Source: Nemophila menziesii (taxonomy: Eukaryota; Streptophyta; Magnoliopsida; Boraginales; Hydrophyllaceae). From it: DNA of 64,000 bases. Position numbers and translations under genes: made by a program. Location of the stretch: contig JARWIR010000018.1 in NCBI GenBank assembly GCA_029959085.1, positions 20,707,001 through 20,771,000 on the forward strand. Direction: 5' to 3'. Below the pieces are notes generated by a model. The model saw nothing but the letters and a program-made list of their open reading frames with translations, was not told the DNA's origin and searched no databases. Below, in pieces: positions 1 to 11,090 of the stretch. The number at the start of each line of letters is the position of its first letter. Positions within the stretch are counted from its first letter, which is position 1.

Positions 1-126
1 GGGGGGTTCGGTATTTGAAAGAGATAAAAACAAAAGCCAAGCTTAAAACTGAAAAAACTATAATCCTACTACACTAAATAAAACCCAATATTAACAAAAT
101 AGTCCCTGAAAACGGTGCCAAAAACT
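1..126 (-). mobile_element. Athila-like element E: leader and primer-binding site
   Basis: The window opens inside the untranslated leader of a minus-strand LTR retrotransposon. At 102-120 the plus strand carries the reverse complement of a tRNA-Asp-type primer-binding site (PBS), a degenerate form of the TGGCGCC-containing PBS seen intact in elements B, C and D. It directly abuts an LTR. No gag is visible, because the element continues beyond base 1. Confidence 0.7.
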
Positions 127-1664
127 TGTCGTCCCCATGAGTGTGATAAATAAATCAACACCCGAGGGAGATAATACCCGCAAATGTGAAAATCGTTGAC
201 AAGTAATAAAAAGGTAAGTAAGGGGAGTTATCGTTCTCCACAGGGACTACGAGGTTAATACCTTTGTATTTTATAAAATGAAAAAGGGGTTAAGTTGCAA
301 TTACAGGAAGTAAAAGATATATTTGTTGGGTTTTTCAAATAAGGAGGAATAAAATTAAAATAAATCAAACTAATAATGATAAACTAAAGGATGAGAATGC
401 AAATAAGAAGTATAGCTCGATAACTCGCAAGTATTCCCCACTAGTTGATTCTACGATTTATTTTGTAAGGGCGAATTGAGAAATATGCTATAGTCGGGAT
501 TCAACTCATTCCTAACTCCCTCACGGGTAGCTTAGGACGCTACCTAACGCCACTAGAGACCTCTCCGGAGTGAACTTACGATGACGATCGACGCTTAAGT
601 TTCTTACCCAAATGACTACCCGGTTAGTCAAGACCTCCTAATTCACTAACGAACACCAAACGTTTATATATTGTTTTCCGTAACTGAAACCCCCTCCGGG
701 CAAAAGTCTTAATTACTAAGGTTATCCCTATATTTGGTCAAAATAAGAGCTGAAACTTATAGTCAAATATAAAATCAAAGCAATAAATTAGTAATTCATT
801 TCAATTATCTAATCCCAAAACTCAATAAAATGTAAAGAATTGATATAGGGCTTATACATCATACGTTCTCAAGCTACGAGGGATTTGATTCATAAAGAAA
901 TAATGGAAAACAACAAGTAAAAGTGTATTGATGTTCTAAACAAGAATAGAATATGATTACACTAATAATTGCTGAAAGATGATGAACGATAGGTGTGGAT
1001 TGGCATGGAAAAGCTTCTCTTCTTCTTCACCAAGTGATAATGGCTGCTCCTAAGTGTTCCAAAATTAGAAAACCCTTATGTTTTATCTTAAAAATATGAT
1101 ATATAGGGTTTACAAAACGTTTTTGGAGTTGTGAGACCCTTTTAAGTTGTATAGGTCAACCCAAAATTATTTTAAGGGAATGCGGTCTGGTCGTACCACG
1201 GTAGCGCAAAATTCATTTACTCTTTCATTTTTCAAATCCAAATCACAAACGGTCAGTTCCTACATCCTCCTAACTTCATGTGCTAACATGAATCTAAGGG
1301 CTCGTTCAGATTCCTAACCGATTACACATGGTGACTCTAAGAAGTTGATTTCCAAATCTGGTCGACACATGCTCTCACTTTCTAAAAGTGGTCGAATCGT
1401 CCTTTTACGCTATGACTAAGGGGCGATCTCTCATTTTCTTGACATTTTATCATCATCTCGGAGTATTCTAGCATCCAAGTACCTAATATCTGCACACTTA
1501 ACACACAATTATGCACAAAACTCTAAAAGTAACATAAATGCCGAAACTAGACAAGAAATCGTAAAACGTCAAATACTAGGTAATAATCCCTCAAATAAGT
1601 CCTAAAAAACCTCCAAAATGATGTCTCGTGATACGATTATTCTATCGCAAAAGACGAGACATCA
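127..1664 (-). repeat. 5' LTR of Athila-like element E
   Basis: This 1538-bp LTR reads on the minus strand. It begins TGATGTCTCG at 1664 and ends CA at 127, next to the PBS. Length, termini and the GAGACATCA edge match the LTRs of B and D, so it belongs to the same Athila-type lineage. The other LTR lies outside the window, so neither age nor target-site duplication can be judged. No gene lies within it. Confidence 0.75.
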
Positions 1665-2792
1665 CCTCTCCCTATATTTGCATAACATTGGGTCATTCGC
1701 TTAGATTATCGATATACAATTATTTCGTTGTTTTGAACACTTCTGAGTGAATTATATTTTGACAAACTCCCTGTAGTTGTGAGTGCACACAACTACGTGG
1801 CGCAATAGTTATACCTTGAAAAACGACGAATAAGAAATAGTTTAGTACCAAAATTGTGTCACAATCATTTTCAAAGCAATAGATCATTAAGTTACCACAC
1901 CATACTATTTAGATTTTTTTTACTAGGTGTTAAATTATATCGAGTTTGGTTCTAATTCAATTTCTCTACACAATTTACTTAACACAAAATGACCAACCAT
2001 CTTCTAGCACCTAGATGGGATCTCAACAAATTTGAACATATATAATTTTGGAACACTGCTTGTAACCTTGTGTAGCCTTGTAGTTATCTTCTACACAACT
2101 TCGTCATCACTGAACCTTATCAACACCATCGGCACCCAAATAACGCAAAAACCATTACTCGCTAACGACACCAAACTTACATGTGCAAAGTCGTAGCAAG
2201 ATAGAATTTGTGCAAACTTCCACACCGCTAAATACCTCATCAACACCATCGTAACGTAAAACCAAATACTAACTAAAGACACCATCTTACGTAGGCTATT
2301 TGGAAAAATAGACCATCGTAACGTTGGAACAAAACAAAAAAAAGACCATAGTAACGTAAAACCCAATACTAACTAAGGACAACATCTTACACGTATGCAA
2401 AGTATTGGCAAAATAGATGTTGTGCATACTTCCACACCGCTATACCTTATCAACCCCAAATTACGGAAAAACCATTACTCACTACCGACACCATCTTACA
2501 TTTGCAAAATAGTAGTATAGTAGAATTTGTGCATGGCATACGACTGAAGAAAACTAATTGAACCATGACATCCAACAATTACGATACATCCAACAATTTT
2601 CTCAATAGAGATGCCAGCTTCCCACACCATTTAGGACATTTCTCTATAAACTTTTTATATTGTTCTAGATATTTTTACTTTTGAAAAATTACGAACTAAT
2701 TCTCAATTACTATGAAGATTCAAAGTACAAGTTTTGATCTTTGATCAGTTTAACTTTTAAGATGTTTTTTAACATCCACATTTTCTTATTAT
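1665..2792. other. Intergenic, no gene; degenerate tandem repeat inside
   Basis: This AT-rich stretch has no supported gene. Its only structure is the degenerate tandem repeat at 2105-2545, listed separately. Confidence 0.6.
2105..2545. repeat. Degenerate tandem repeat, about three units
   Basis: Phrases such as CTTATCAACACCAT, AAAACCATTACTC, GACACCATCTTAC, TTTGCAAA, GAATTTGTGCA and CTTCCACACCGCTA recur in the same order about three times, with unit length varying from roughly 100 to 200 bp. The units are diverged and interrupted. The short open frames across them are repeat artefacts. Confidence 0.6.
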
Positions 2793-2994
2793 ATGTGGTT
2801 AGTTCGGGCCAAATTATACGTACCACAACTAATCTCAAGGAAAATATACACGTCTTCCCATGTATACCTCTAGGTAAATCAGAATTGGGTTACACATGTC
2901 CAGGGAAAGAACTCGAACCTTGTACCTCTCACTTTACACCTTTTGAGTGCAAAAAAATTGTAACGCCCCTGACCAATTAAACTAACCCAGCTAG
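2793..2994 (-). mobile_element. tRNA-derived SINE (minus strand)
   Basis: Read on the minus strand it starts with a pol III A-box-like GGTTAGTTTAATTGGTCAG and carries a B-box-like GGTTCGAGT about 80 nt on. It is the same family as the SINE at 30981-31184, sharing GGTGTAAAGTGAGAGGT and TTCTGATTTACCT. ACATCCACAT occurs on both sides (near 2772 and 2999), a probable target-site duplication. Confidence 0.75.
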
Positions 2995-3394
2995 TTTACA
3001 TCCACATATATTATCTGAGCTGGATGAACCCCATAATGTTTTTAGAACATTATTCGACATCTTTGCTCCCTCTTCGGTAATTAATAACAATTGGGAGCCA
3101 TTGTCCGACAACCTTGTTATGAACTTCCTCGAATTTCACCCTATCTTTCTTTGTCTTCTTTCGAGACTCAATTGTTTCTGTCAACCACCTCTAAGTAATT
3201 TGACGCATACGCTCGGGAATCAAATAGGGTTCGAAACCCTTTCAACATATCCTTCAGGTGGGTTATGTCGTGATCACAATTCACCAAGGATCTGTGTGTC
3301 AAAGACAATTCTTTTTAACTTCTCCCAAGGGGTCATTTATGTCATGAAAAGTAGAAACTCGTGCACGTGTAACTTGCTATGAAAAAATAAAAAC
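2995..3394. other. Intergenic, no gene recognised
   Basis: Short open stretches occur on both strands, but no family is recognisable and none has convincing coding character. Confidence 0.5.
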
Positions 3395-3729
3395 CAGTGT
3401 TCTAAAAATTGGCCTAAGCGGCGCCTAGGCGCTAGAAGGTAGCGTAACTTACAGAAATGGCCCAGGCGGCCTCCAAGCGGCCTCCAGGCGGTCCCAGAAG
3501 GTCCTAAACGGGATTAGGCGGCGCCTAGGTGGTCTGAAGCTAAAAAATAAAAATAAAATCTATTTTTAATATAAAAAAATTTAAAAATTTATTTTTTAAC
3601 ACAAAAAATTATATAAAACTAAAAAAAATATTTAAATAAATATCAAAATCGTCTAGCAAGAAATCGCCTAGGCTCCGCCTAGGCGCTCGAAGGTGGTCGA
3701 CCGCCCGCCTAATGCCTTTTAGAACACTG
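3395..3729. mobile_element. Non-autonomous hAT-type MITE, GC-rich ends
   Basis: This 335-bp element has terminal inverted repeats CAGTGTTCTAAAA and TTTTAGAACACTG. It is flanked by ATAAAAAC on the left and ATAAAAAT on the right, an 8-bp duplication with one mismatch, typical of hAT elements. The subterminal parts are full of GGCGCCTAGGCG-like words around an AT-rich core. There is no coding capacity. A truncated, inverted relative lies at 12359-12633. Confidence 0.85.
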
Positions 3730-4277
3730 ATAAAAATAAACAATAATCTACACCATACAATCACATAAAAGTAAATGTTAATAAATTGTTAAATATTTAA
3801 AATCAAAATAATAGAAAAGCAAGATAATATCAAAAGTTAAAAGAATTAAAAAAAAGTAATGATATATGTCATCCTTTTTTTATCATTCTTTTATCACCTT
3901 CTAGATGTATGCTTACATGGTCTAATGAATTCATTTCTTTATCTTAATTAACCTTTTTTTTATTTTTTATTCAAGGAAATCAAAACATATAGTATATAAA
4001 AGGGTGATAAAATTGTGATATGGAAAATGGTGATATCTATCATTACTTTAAAAAAATACAAACCTACTAATTTAACCAGAGTGACGGAAAAAAGTTGCAA
4101 TAGATTCGATTATCAACGACATGGAAGAATTAAGAATTTGAATCATGTGTGAGAATTCAAATTTTAAAAATTAATCGAATCTCTACTTTTTTCACGTATA
4201 ATTTGTGTTGTATTGACTAATTAATTAGGTTTTTATCTTTTTTTTAAATGACTAATAAAATAGGGATATGATAGTAA
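3730..4277. other. AT-rich intergenic, no gene
   Basis: The sequence is AT-rich with homopolymer runs. No gene or clear repeat was seen. Confidence 0.6.
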
Positions 4278-5494
4278 AATTGTTTAAAAGATTATACATT
4301 TTTTAAATATTTTATAATAGACATCTAAACAAAATGTAGGTAGACGTTAATTTGAGTTTTTTCTGAGACGAGTAAAAAGAAAACCCGATATGATGTTAGC
4401 CGATTCGATATCTAGTGAAACGGGCGGACCCGGCGGGGTCCGCTTTCATAAAAAATCACAAGATAATAAACATATTTTAAAGCGGGGTCCGCCTTCATAA
4501 AAATTCACAAGATAATAAACATATTTTAAATGTAATTTATATTCGGTAACTATACACTATAGAGATTCAAGCTAAATACTATAGATTTTTTAAAAGATTA
4601 TAAATTTTTTAAATATTCTATAATAGACATCTAAACAAAATGTATATAGACGTTAATTTGAGTTTCTTCTGGGACGAGTAAAAAGAAAACCCGATATGAT
4701 GTTAGCCGATTCGGAATCTAGTGAAACGGGCGGACCCGGTGGGGTCCGCTTTCATAAAAATTCACAAGATAATAAACATATTTTAAAGCGGGGTCCGCCT
4801 TCATAAAAATTCACAAGATAATAAACATATTTTAAATGTAATTTATATTTGATAATATACACTATAGAGATTCAAGCTATATATTATACATTTTTCCAAA
4901 GAATATACATTTTTTAAATATTTTATAATAGACATCTAAATAAAATGTATGTAGACGTTAATTTAAGTTTTTTCTGAGACGAGTAAAAAGAAAACCCGAT
5001 ATGATGTTAGCCGATTCGGAATCTAGTGAAACGGGCGGACCCGACGAGGTCCGCTTTCATAAAAAAATCACAAGATAATAAACATATTTTAAAGCGGGGT
5101 CCGCCTTCATAAAAATTCACAAGATAATAAACATATTTTAAATGTAATTTATATTCGGTAACTATACACTATAGAGATTCAAGCTAAATACTATAGATTT
5201 TTTAAAAGATTATAAATTTTTTAAATATTCTATAATAGACATCTAAATAAAATATATATAGACGTTAATTTGAGTTTTTTCTGGGACGAGTAAAAAGAAA
5301 ACCCGATATGATGTTAGCCGATTCGGAATCTAGTGAAACGGGCGGACCCGGCGGGGTCCGCTTTCATAAAAATTCACAAGATAATAAACATATTTTAAAA
5401 CGGAGTCCGCCTTCATAAAAATTCACAAGGTAATAAACATATTTTAAATGTAATTTATATTCGGTAACTATATACTATAGAGATTCAAGCTAAA
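4278..5494. repeat. Tandem array, about 306-bp unit, four copies
   Basis: The landmark AGACATCTAAA occurs at 4319, 4625, 4930 and 5237, giving periods of 306, 305 and 307 bp. The last unit is cut short near 5494. Each unit carries CCCGATATGATGTTAGCCGA, then an imperfect hairpin GCGGACCCGGCGGGGTCCGC, then two sub-repeats ending TTCACAAGATAATAAACAT. The array stops about 350 bp before the PI4K TATA box, so it is next to, and may affect, that promoter. Confidence 0.9.
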
Positions 5495-5841
5495 TTTCCC
5501 CAATAGAAAACCAAATAACTCTTTCCATGCAACAGTGAAAAGTGAACAATAAAAATTCACAAATATCATAGGATAAAACGCCACATCTGATTCGGGTACA
5601 GAACACTGGTACTCTACACGACCCTACCCAATGCTTTATTTCCACGTCATCGTCTTCTTTCAACACTTGAGATCTCTTTTTTTTCATTTTTAATCCAACG
5701 GTTCAGATTTCACATTCCAGACCCTTCCATTACTTCATCACCGACCCTTATTAGTCATCACTCCAAATAAAAAGAAAAACAACATTTTGTTAAAATCAAA
5801 TTAAAAACAAAATCAAAAATGAAAGGAAAATGATTTCACAC

Positions 5842-5849
5842 TATATAAT
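5842..5849 (+). promoter_or_regulatory. Probable TATA box of the PI4K-gamma gene
   Basis: TATATAAT lies upstream of a pyrimidine/purine-rich leader typical of plant 5' UTRs (GAGAGAGAAAG from about 5903). A start site roughly 30 nt downstream is inferred. Confidence 0.5.
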
Positions 5850-6136
5850 AAGCACTTCACTAAGTTCATATATAGATACACATACAGATATACATATATA
5901 ATAGAGAGAGAAAGAAATAAGAAAGCAAGAGAAGAGAGGGTTTCTTCTTACAGCCGCCTTTAGACACAACGGAGGAGGTGGAGGAACAACATTGAATGCA
6001 TCTTAGCCGTTAAGGAGACTTTCTCATTCATCCTCGTCTTAATTCCCGACCGTTCAAATTGATCATTCCGTTTCGTCCATACCAAACGATGTCGTCGATA
6101 TAGAACCGCGAGGATTTCCTTAGATCTGCTTCTCTT

Positions 6137-6947
6137 GTGAGTTGCTAATTTTGCAATTTCTTTTTCTCAATTGATTGATACTGCTTTTCATAAATTAGAT
6201 GTGCAAGACGCGTAGTTTTTAATGTGAAATGTTCAAGAAAATATTTTGATTAATGCTAAGTGTTTTTTAACTCTGTTAAATTGTTCGTGTTAAGTTCGTA
6301 CTTATGGTTTGTTCATGTATCGTTTAACCTGTTCACATACATGCTAATGTCGAGTTTTTGCAAAATATACGTTTGGTATTGATTAGATGTTTGATAAACG
6401 CGTATGTTTCGTGTTAAGTGTTGTGAAAATACAAAGTAAATCTTTTTAATTTATTTTACTGATACTAAATTTTATTTATTATAACTCTGTATTAAATGTT
6501 CATTCTGTCATATACGTGTATTATACGCTTAAAAGTTAATTAAGGTTTTACTCTATAAGTTGAGCATCTAATGCAAAGATTTGTAAGTAGATTTTGTTCT
6601 TGTCTATGCTAATATAAGAAATTAGCAAACAAGCTACTTAATTTCTTGACAAGCTCAAAAAAAAAAAAACCTCAATATTGTTCTTTTTCTTTGCGTGTCG
6701 TGTTAATGTTAGGTTTTCGTATAATTAGTAATGAATAATAGCTTTGATAGTAAAAGGTGGCGAATTTCTGATTTAATCCCTGTTAAAGTTGTTATATCTG
6801 CTAGATTCGGAGTAAGTAACACGTGTGTTTGCGATTTATGTTGATTATTAATTAAGATTTGACTTATAAGTGTAATAATCGTAGATTTTATCGTTATTTT
6901 GTCGATTATGCTTTATCTAACGAATCGAATCTTGTTTCTTGTTACAG
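6137..6947 (+). other. Probable 5' UTR intron of PI4K-gamma
   Basis: A GTGAGT donor follows CTTCTCTT at 6137. A T-rich tract ending TTGTTACAG at 6947 is a good acceptor. The 811-bp interval is T-rich, as plant introns are, and has no long ORF. A short upstream ORF (ATG at 6979, six codons) remains in the leader after splicing. Confidence 0.6.
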
Positions 6948-7091
6948 ATTGTCGTGTAGTACTTTATTTCGATCATCAAATGGTTTATTCAATAGAGTGA
7001 TCGATTATCCGTTGACTATAATTATATCGATTTTTTTAATTCCTTGATTCGTTTTATCAAACATCTTTCGAGCGAATCTTACTTCATCAAT

Positions 7092-8924
7092 ATGTCTCCT
7101 ACTTTGGACAGTCCAGTTCAGACACAAATGGCGGTCACAGCTTTGAAGAACCACCAACACGGTGGTTCGAGCCACCAACACGGTGGTTCTCGATCCGAGG
7201 CAAAATCCACTGGAACAAGACGTGTCTTTGTCCAAACTGAGACAGGTTGTGTACTAGGAATGGACTTAGATCGAAGTGATAACGCACATACAGTTAAACG
7301 AAGGTTACAAATCGCTTTGAATGTTTCAACTGAAGAAAGTTCATTAACTTTCGGTGATTTAGTGTTGAAAAATGATCTTACTGCTATTCGTAACGATTCT
7401 CCGCTTTTACTTACTCGGAATGTACTCCATAGAAGCTCTTCTACTCCGTGTCTTTCACCTACTGGGCGTGAGATTCGTGATCGTATCGATAAAGGTGGGC
7501 CCATCGAAATGTTGGGTAATTCACCCCGTTTTGCTGAAGCGAAAACACTCGTGAAAGAAGTCATGAAAGCTATAAATAACAATGTTGAGCCTTTCCCGGT
7601 TAATTCAGGTCTTGGTGGTGCGTATTTTTTTCGTAATAGCAAAAATGAATACGCAGCTATTGTGAAACCTACTGATGAAGAGCCTTACGCTCCGAATAAC
7701 CCGAAAGGTTTCGTGGGTAAAACATTGGGTCAACCCGGGTTAAAACGGTCAGTGCGTGTTGGTGAAACGGGTTATCGTGAAGTAGCTGCTTATTTATTGG
7801 ATTACGATCATTTCGCTAATGTTCCACCTACTACTCTCGTGAAAATCACTCACGAAATCTTCAACGTTAATAACGGAGTCAACGGGAAAAAAACCGGTCA
7901 ACCGGTCAGTAAAATCGCTTCGTTTCAAAAATACGTGGCACATGACTATGACGCGAGTGATCACGGTACTTCGGGCTTTCCCGTTGCTTCGGTTCATCGT
8001 ATCGGGATTTTAGACATACGTATCTTGAATACCGATAGGCATGGAGGGAATCTTTTGATTAGGAAACCCGGGCAGTTCGGGCAGGTGGAGCTGTACCCGA
8101 TTGATCACGGGTTATGTTTACCGGAAAGTTTGGAAGATCCGTATTTCGAATGGATTCATTGGGCACAAGCTGCGATTCCGTTTAGTGAAGATGTGATTGA
8201 GTATGTGGCGAAGCTTGATCCGGTTAAAGATTGTGAGATGTTAAGGAAGGAGTTACCGATGATTCGTGAAGCTTCTTTACGTGTTTTGGTACTTTGTACG
8301 GTTTTTTTAAAGGGAGCTGTGGCTAATGGGTTGTGTTTGTCTGAGATTGGTGAAATGATGAGCCGTGAGTTTCGTAGCGGTGAAGAACAACCTAGTGAGC
8401 TTGAAGTTGTGTGTATTGAAGTACGAAGGATTGTTTCTGAAAGAGGTGTTTTAGCTTCTCCGAGAATTGTGCGTTCTGAAGATGATGAGTTTCAGTTTGA
8501 TATGGAAGAGAATGAGGAGTATGGGTTTGGGTTTGGTACACCGAAAATGGGTCATGGATTTGGGCTTGGGCATGGGAAATCGGGACTTCCGAGGCTAGAT
8601 GAGGAAAGTGAAGGGGAAGGTGAAGAAGATGAGGAGAAAGAGAAAGTGAATGAGAAGAAGAAGATTAGTGTTTCGATGAAGAATATGAGTTTAGGTGAGA
8701 AGAAATATACAAATTTGGAGAATAGTAGCTTCGGACATAGGAGTGCTAATGAACAAATTCCAGCTAGTGTGATTTTTGTTAAGGTAGGTGATATGAATGA
8801 GGAAGAGTGGGTGTTTTTTATGGATAAGTTTCAAGAACTTATTATTCCGGCTTTTGAGAAGCGTAAGTTTGCTACTAATGGGCAGAAACAGAAACAAAGG
8901 CTTGGAACTTCTTGTCAGTTTTGA
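7092..8924 (+). CDS. PI4KG: Phosphatidylinositol 4-kinase gamma (type II PI4K, ubiquitin-like domain)
   Basis: This is a 610-residue plant type II gamma PI4-kinase of the single-ubiquitin-like-domain class (like Arabidopsis PI4Kgamma5/7). The ubiquitin-like domain spans about residues 44-112. A PI3/PI4-kinase domain covers about 170-430, with the ATP-site lysine in VKPTDEEP (K192), catalytic loop DRHGGN (315-320) and metal-binding IDHG (337-340), all intact. The C-terminal third is Glu/Lys/Gly-rich and less ordered. The family phosphorylates phosphatidylinositol or, in several plant members, acts mainly as a protein kinase; the sequence cannot decide which. The ATG at 7092 is the first in frame, and MSPTLDSPVQTQMAV resembles known family N-termini. 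The coding part is one exon after a 5' UTR intron. Residues 21-33 hold a small HQHGGS duplication. The gene looks functional. Confidence 0.95.
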   Translation: MSPTLDSPVQTQMAVTALKNHQHGGSSHQHGGSRSEAKSTGTRRVFVQTETGCVLGMDLDRSDNAHTVKRRLQIALNVSTEESSLTFGDLVLKNDLTAIRNDSPLLLTRNVLHRSSSTPCLSPTGREIRDRIDKGGPIEMLGNSPRFAEAKTLVKEVMKAINNNVEPFPVNSGLGGAYFFRNSKNEYAAIVKPTDEEPYAPNNPKGFVGKTLGQPGLKRSVRVGETGYREVAAYLLDYDHFANVPPTTLVKITHEIFNVNNGVNGKKTGQPVSKIASFQKYVAHDYDASDHGTSGFPVASVHRIGILDIRILNTDRHGGNLLIRKPGQFGQVELYPIDHGLCLPESLEDPYFEWIHWAQAAIPFSEDVIEYVAKLDPVKDCEMLRKELPMIREASLRVLVLCTVFLKGAVANGLCLSEIGEMMSREFRSGEEQPSELEVVCIEVRRIVSERGVLASPRIVRSEDDEFQFDMEENEEYGFGFGTPKMGHGFGLGHGKSGLPRLDEESEGEGEEDEEKEKVNEKKKISVSMKNMSLGEKKYTNLENSSFGHRSANEQIPASVIFVKVGDMNEEEWVFFMDKFQELIIPAFEKRKFATNGQKQKQRLGTSCQF

Positions 8925-9297
8925 AACAAGGAAGAAGAAACAAGGAAGAAGAAACAAGGAAGAAGGAAGAATGAAGAAGGAGTTTAATGTAAATAGTGCT
9001 GTTTTAAGAGTTTAAGGAAGGGTGAGAGTATTGGAATGAGAGATGCTGGTTTTACTTTTTCACCCTTGCTAAAGAATAATCTGTTGTGTAGTAAATAGGC
9101 TATTATTAATATTATGTGTTTCTTGCTTTGGACATGTTTGAAGTTTATGCTTTGAGATCCATGAATTTTCGTGTTGGTTTGCTTAAATCTTTCTTGTTAT
9201 TATTATTATTGTCTTGTCTTTAAATGTTTTTTATTTCATGTTTGTTGTTTAATACGTAAGGGCCTAAGGGGGGTGGGGAAAAAAATGTTAATAAAAA
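8925..9297 (+). other. 3' UTR and downstream of PI4K-gamma
   Basis: A purine microsatellite (AACAAGGAAGAAG-like, about three copies) follows the stop codon directly. AATAAT at 9075-9080 is a weak poly(A)-signal candidate. No further gene. Confidence 0.45.
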
Positions 9298-9620
9298 TAG
9301 ACTTTTGCCCCTATACTTGTTTAAATATAGACTTTAGCCCCTCTTAACCAGTTTAAATATAGACTTTAGCCCCTCTTAACCAGTTTAAATATAGACTTTA
9401 GCCCCTCTTAACCCGTTTAAATATAGACTCTAGCCCCTCTTAACCAGTTCAAATATCGACTTTAGCCCCTCTTAACCAGTTTATATATAGACTTTAGCCC
9501 CTCTTAACCAGTTTATATATAGACTTTAGCCCCTCTTAACCAGTTTAAATATAGACTTTAGCTCCTTTACTTGTTTAAATATTGGGTTTAGCCCCTCTAA
9601 AGTCTAAACCAGTTTAAATA
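9298..9620. repeat. 32-bp minisatellite, about eight to nine copies
   Basis: The unit is TTTAAATATAGACTTTAGCC followed by CCTCTTAACCAG (32 bp). It is repeated head to tail with few changes, more degenerate at both ends, and lies about 370 bp after the PI4K stop codon. Confidence 0.9.
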
Positions 9621-10745
9621 TTAGTATGAAATAGATAATCATCCTAATTAAAAAAATAAAATCAAGTTGATGGGTTAATTATGAAATTAGTGGGACGTTA
9701 AAACTTGGAAGGAAATAGTATGTATGTATGTATGTATGCCCTAGCTTAGCTTCTTTTGCTTTATGGGGTCAAGATGTTAGTGATTATTCCAAATATATTA
9801 TATATATATATCCATCAACTTTTGATATTATTAGAGATAGTCAAATGTTTTAACTTTCGGGCATTGTCTTTTTGACTTCTCACACTTTGTTTTCTGAATT
9901 TGTTTATCTTCTGTTTTCTTGTTATCTAAAGAAGGAGTAGTATAATTTTGTTGTCTATAACATATTTGGTAAGTGTAGAAAAGCTAGAAATGGAAGGAAA
10001 TAAAAAAACGTTTTGAGCAAAGAAAAAGGGAAGGAACTAAGAAAACTAGATTCTCCTCAATGTTATTTAATTAGCATAAATAGTCCTTTTGATACTAGTA
10101 CTAATAATAATGGATAAAGGGCATTTTTTATACTAATATTAATGAGTGACATAATTAGGAGTCACATGCAAGGGGTTATAGAATATAGGGTTTGTAAACG
10201 TCTTCATCAAAGTCAAATCTCATAATCTATGGTGATGAGAAATTGACCTGAAATAGCATTAGGTGTTATTGAAAGTAAAACTAGATAGCTACATTTAATA
10301 AGGATGACAAATATTAGGTGGAGGTCTTATCTTTGATTGACTTAGTATTGTAATTGTATTATATATAGCCCACTTGCGTTTTAAACTTGGGGTAGGGTTG
10401 GTGGTTTCATGCACGTATACAGTTTGATGGATGAAACCAAGAAACCAACGGTGGGGGCAAAAGCTGGTCGGACAAAACCAAAGACTCATATTTGTCATTT
10501 GTTATCCTTACCTCGGAGGACAATTATTTGTCAAAATACCATCGACATCTAAAGATTTATATTTTATGTACTACCAAAAGAGTTGGCCTAGATATTTTTA
10601 GGACTAAAAAGGGATATTTTAAAATAAATAATCATTCTATACGTCAAAGCCTATTATAATTACAAATTTTATAGTAGTAATAAACAAAGTAAATAATGAT
10701 TATGTTATCAAAATAGACAAAGTTAAGGCACGATTATATTAAATA
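9621..10745. other. Intergenic, no gene
   Basis: AT-rich sequence with a short (GTAT)n microsatellite at about 9719-9738. No credible coding region on either strand. Confidence 0.6.
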
Positions 10746-11000
10746 CTCCTTTCATCCATCAAAGTTTGTTATACGTTTTTTTACACAAATTAAGAAAAAC
10801 AATTAATTTCTTCTATTTTTACTAAACTACCTTCAATCAATTGAGTAAATGTATTTAATTTAATGATGATAAGGTTATGAATATTAAATGAGAATAAAAT
10901 TGGTAGAAAGTATAAAAAAGTTCATTAATATCTTAAATGGATAATCTTTTGTGGATATCTATTTTTAAAAATTATGACAAACATTAATGGACGGAAGGAG
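10746..11000. mobile_element. Stowaway-type MITE
   Basis: This 255-bp element has ends CTCCTTTCATCCATCAAAG and the inverted GACGGAAGGAG. TA dinucleotides flank it (10744-10745 and 11001-11002), as in Tc1/mariner-derived Stowaway elements. It is clearly related, in inverse orientation, to the copy at 58042-58292. Confidence 0.85.
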
Positions 11001-11090
11001 TATATAAGTAAAATTCTAACGTTTTGGTTTCGATTTTTTTTTTAAAAAAATACAAAACTTTATCTTAAACATTTAACCATAAAATTAGGG

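Noticed and set aside
3000..3390. Gene fragment on the minus strand
   Set aside because: A few open stretches can be read, but I could not match them to a family and stops are frequent.
7118..7642. 174-residue minus-strand ORF
   Set aside because: It is antisense to the conserved ubiquitin-like and kinase region of PI4K-gamma, with no family match.
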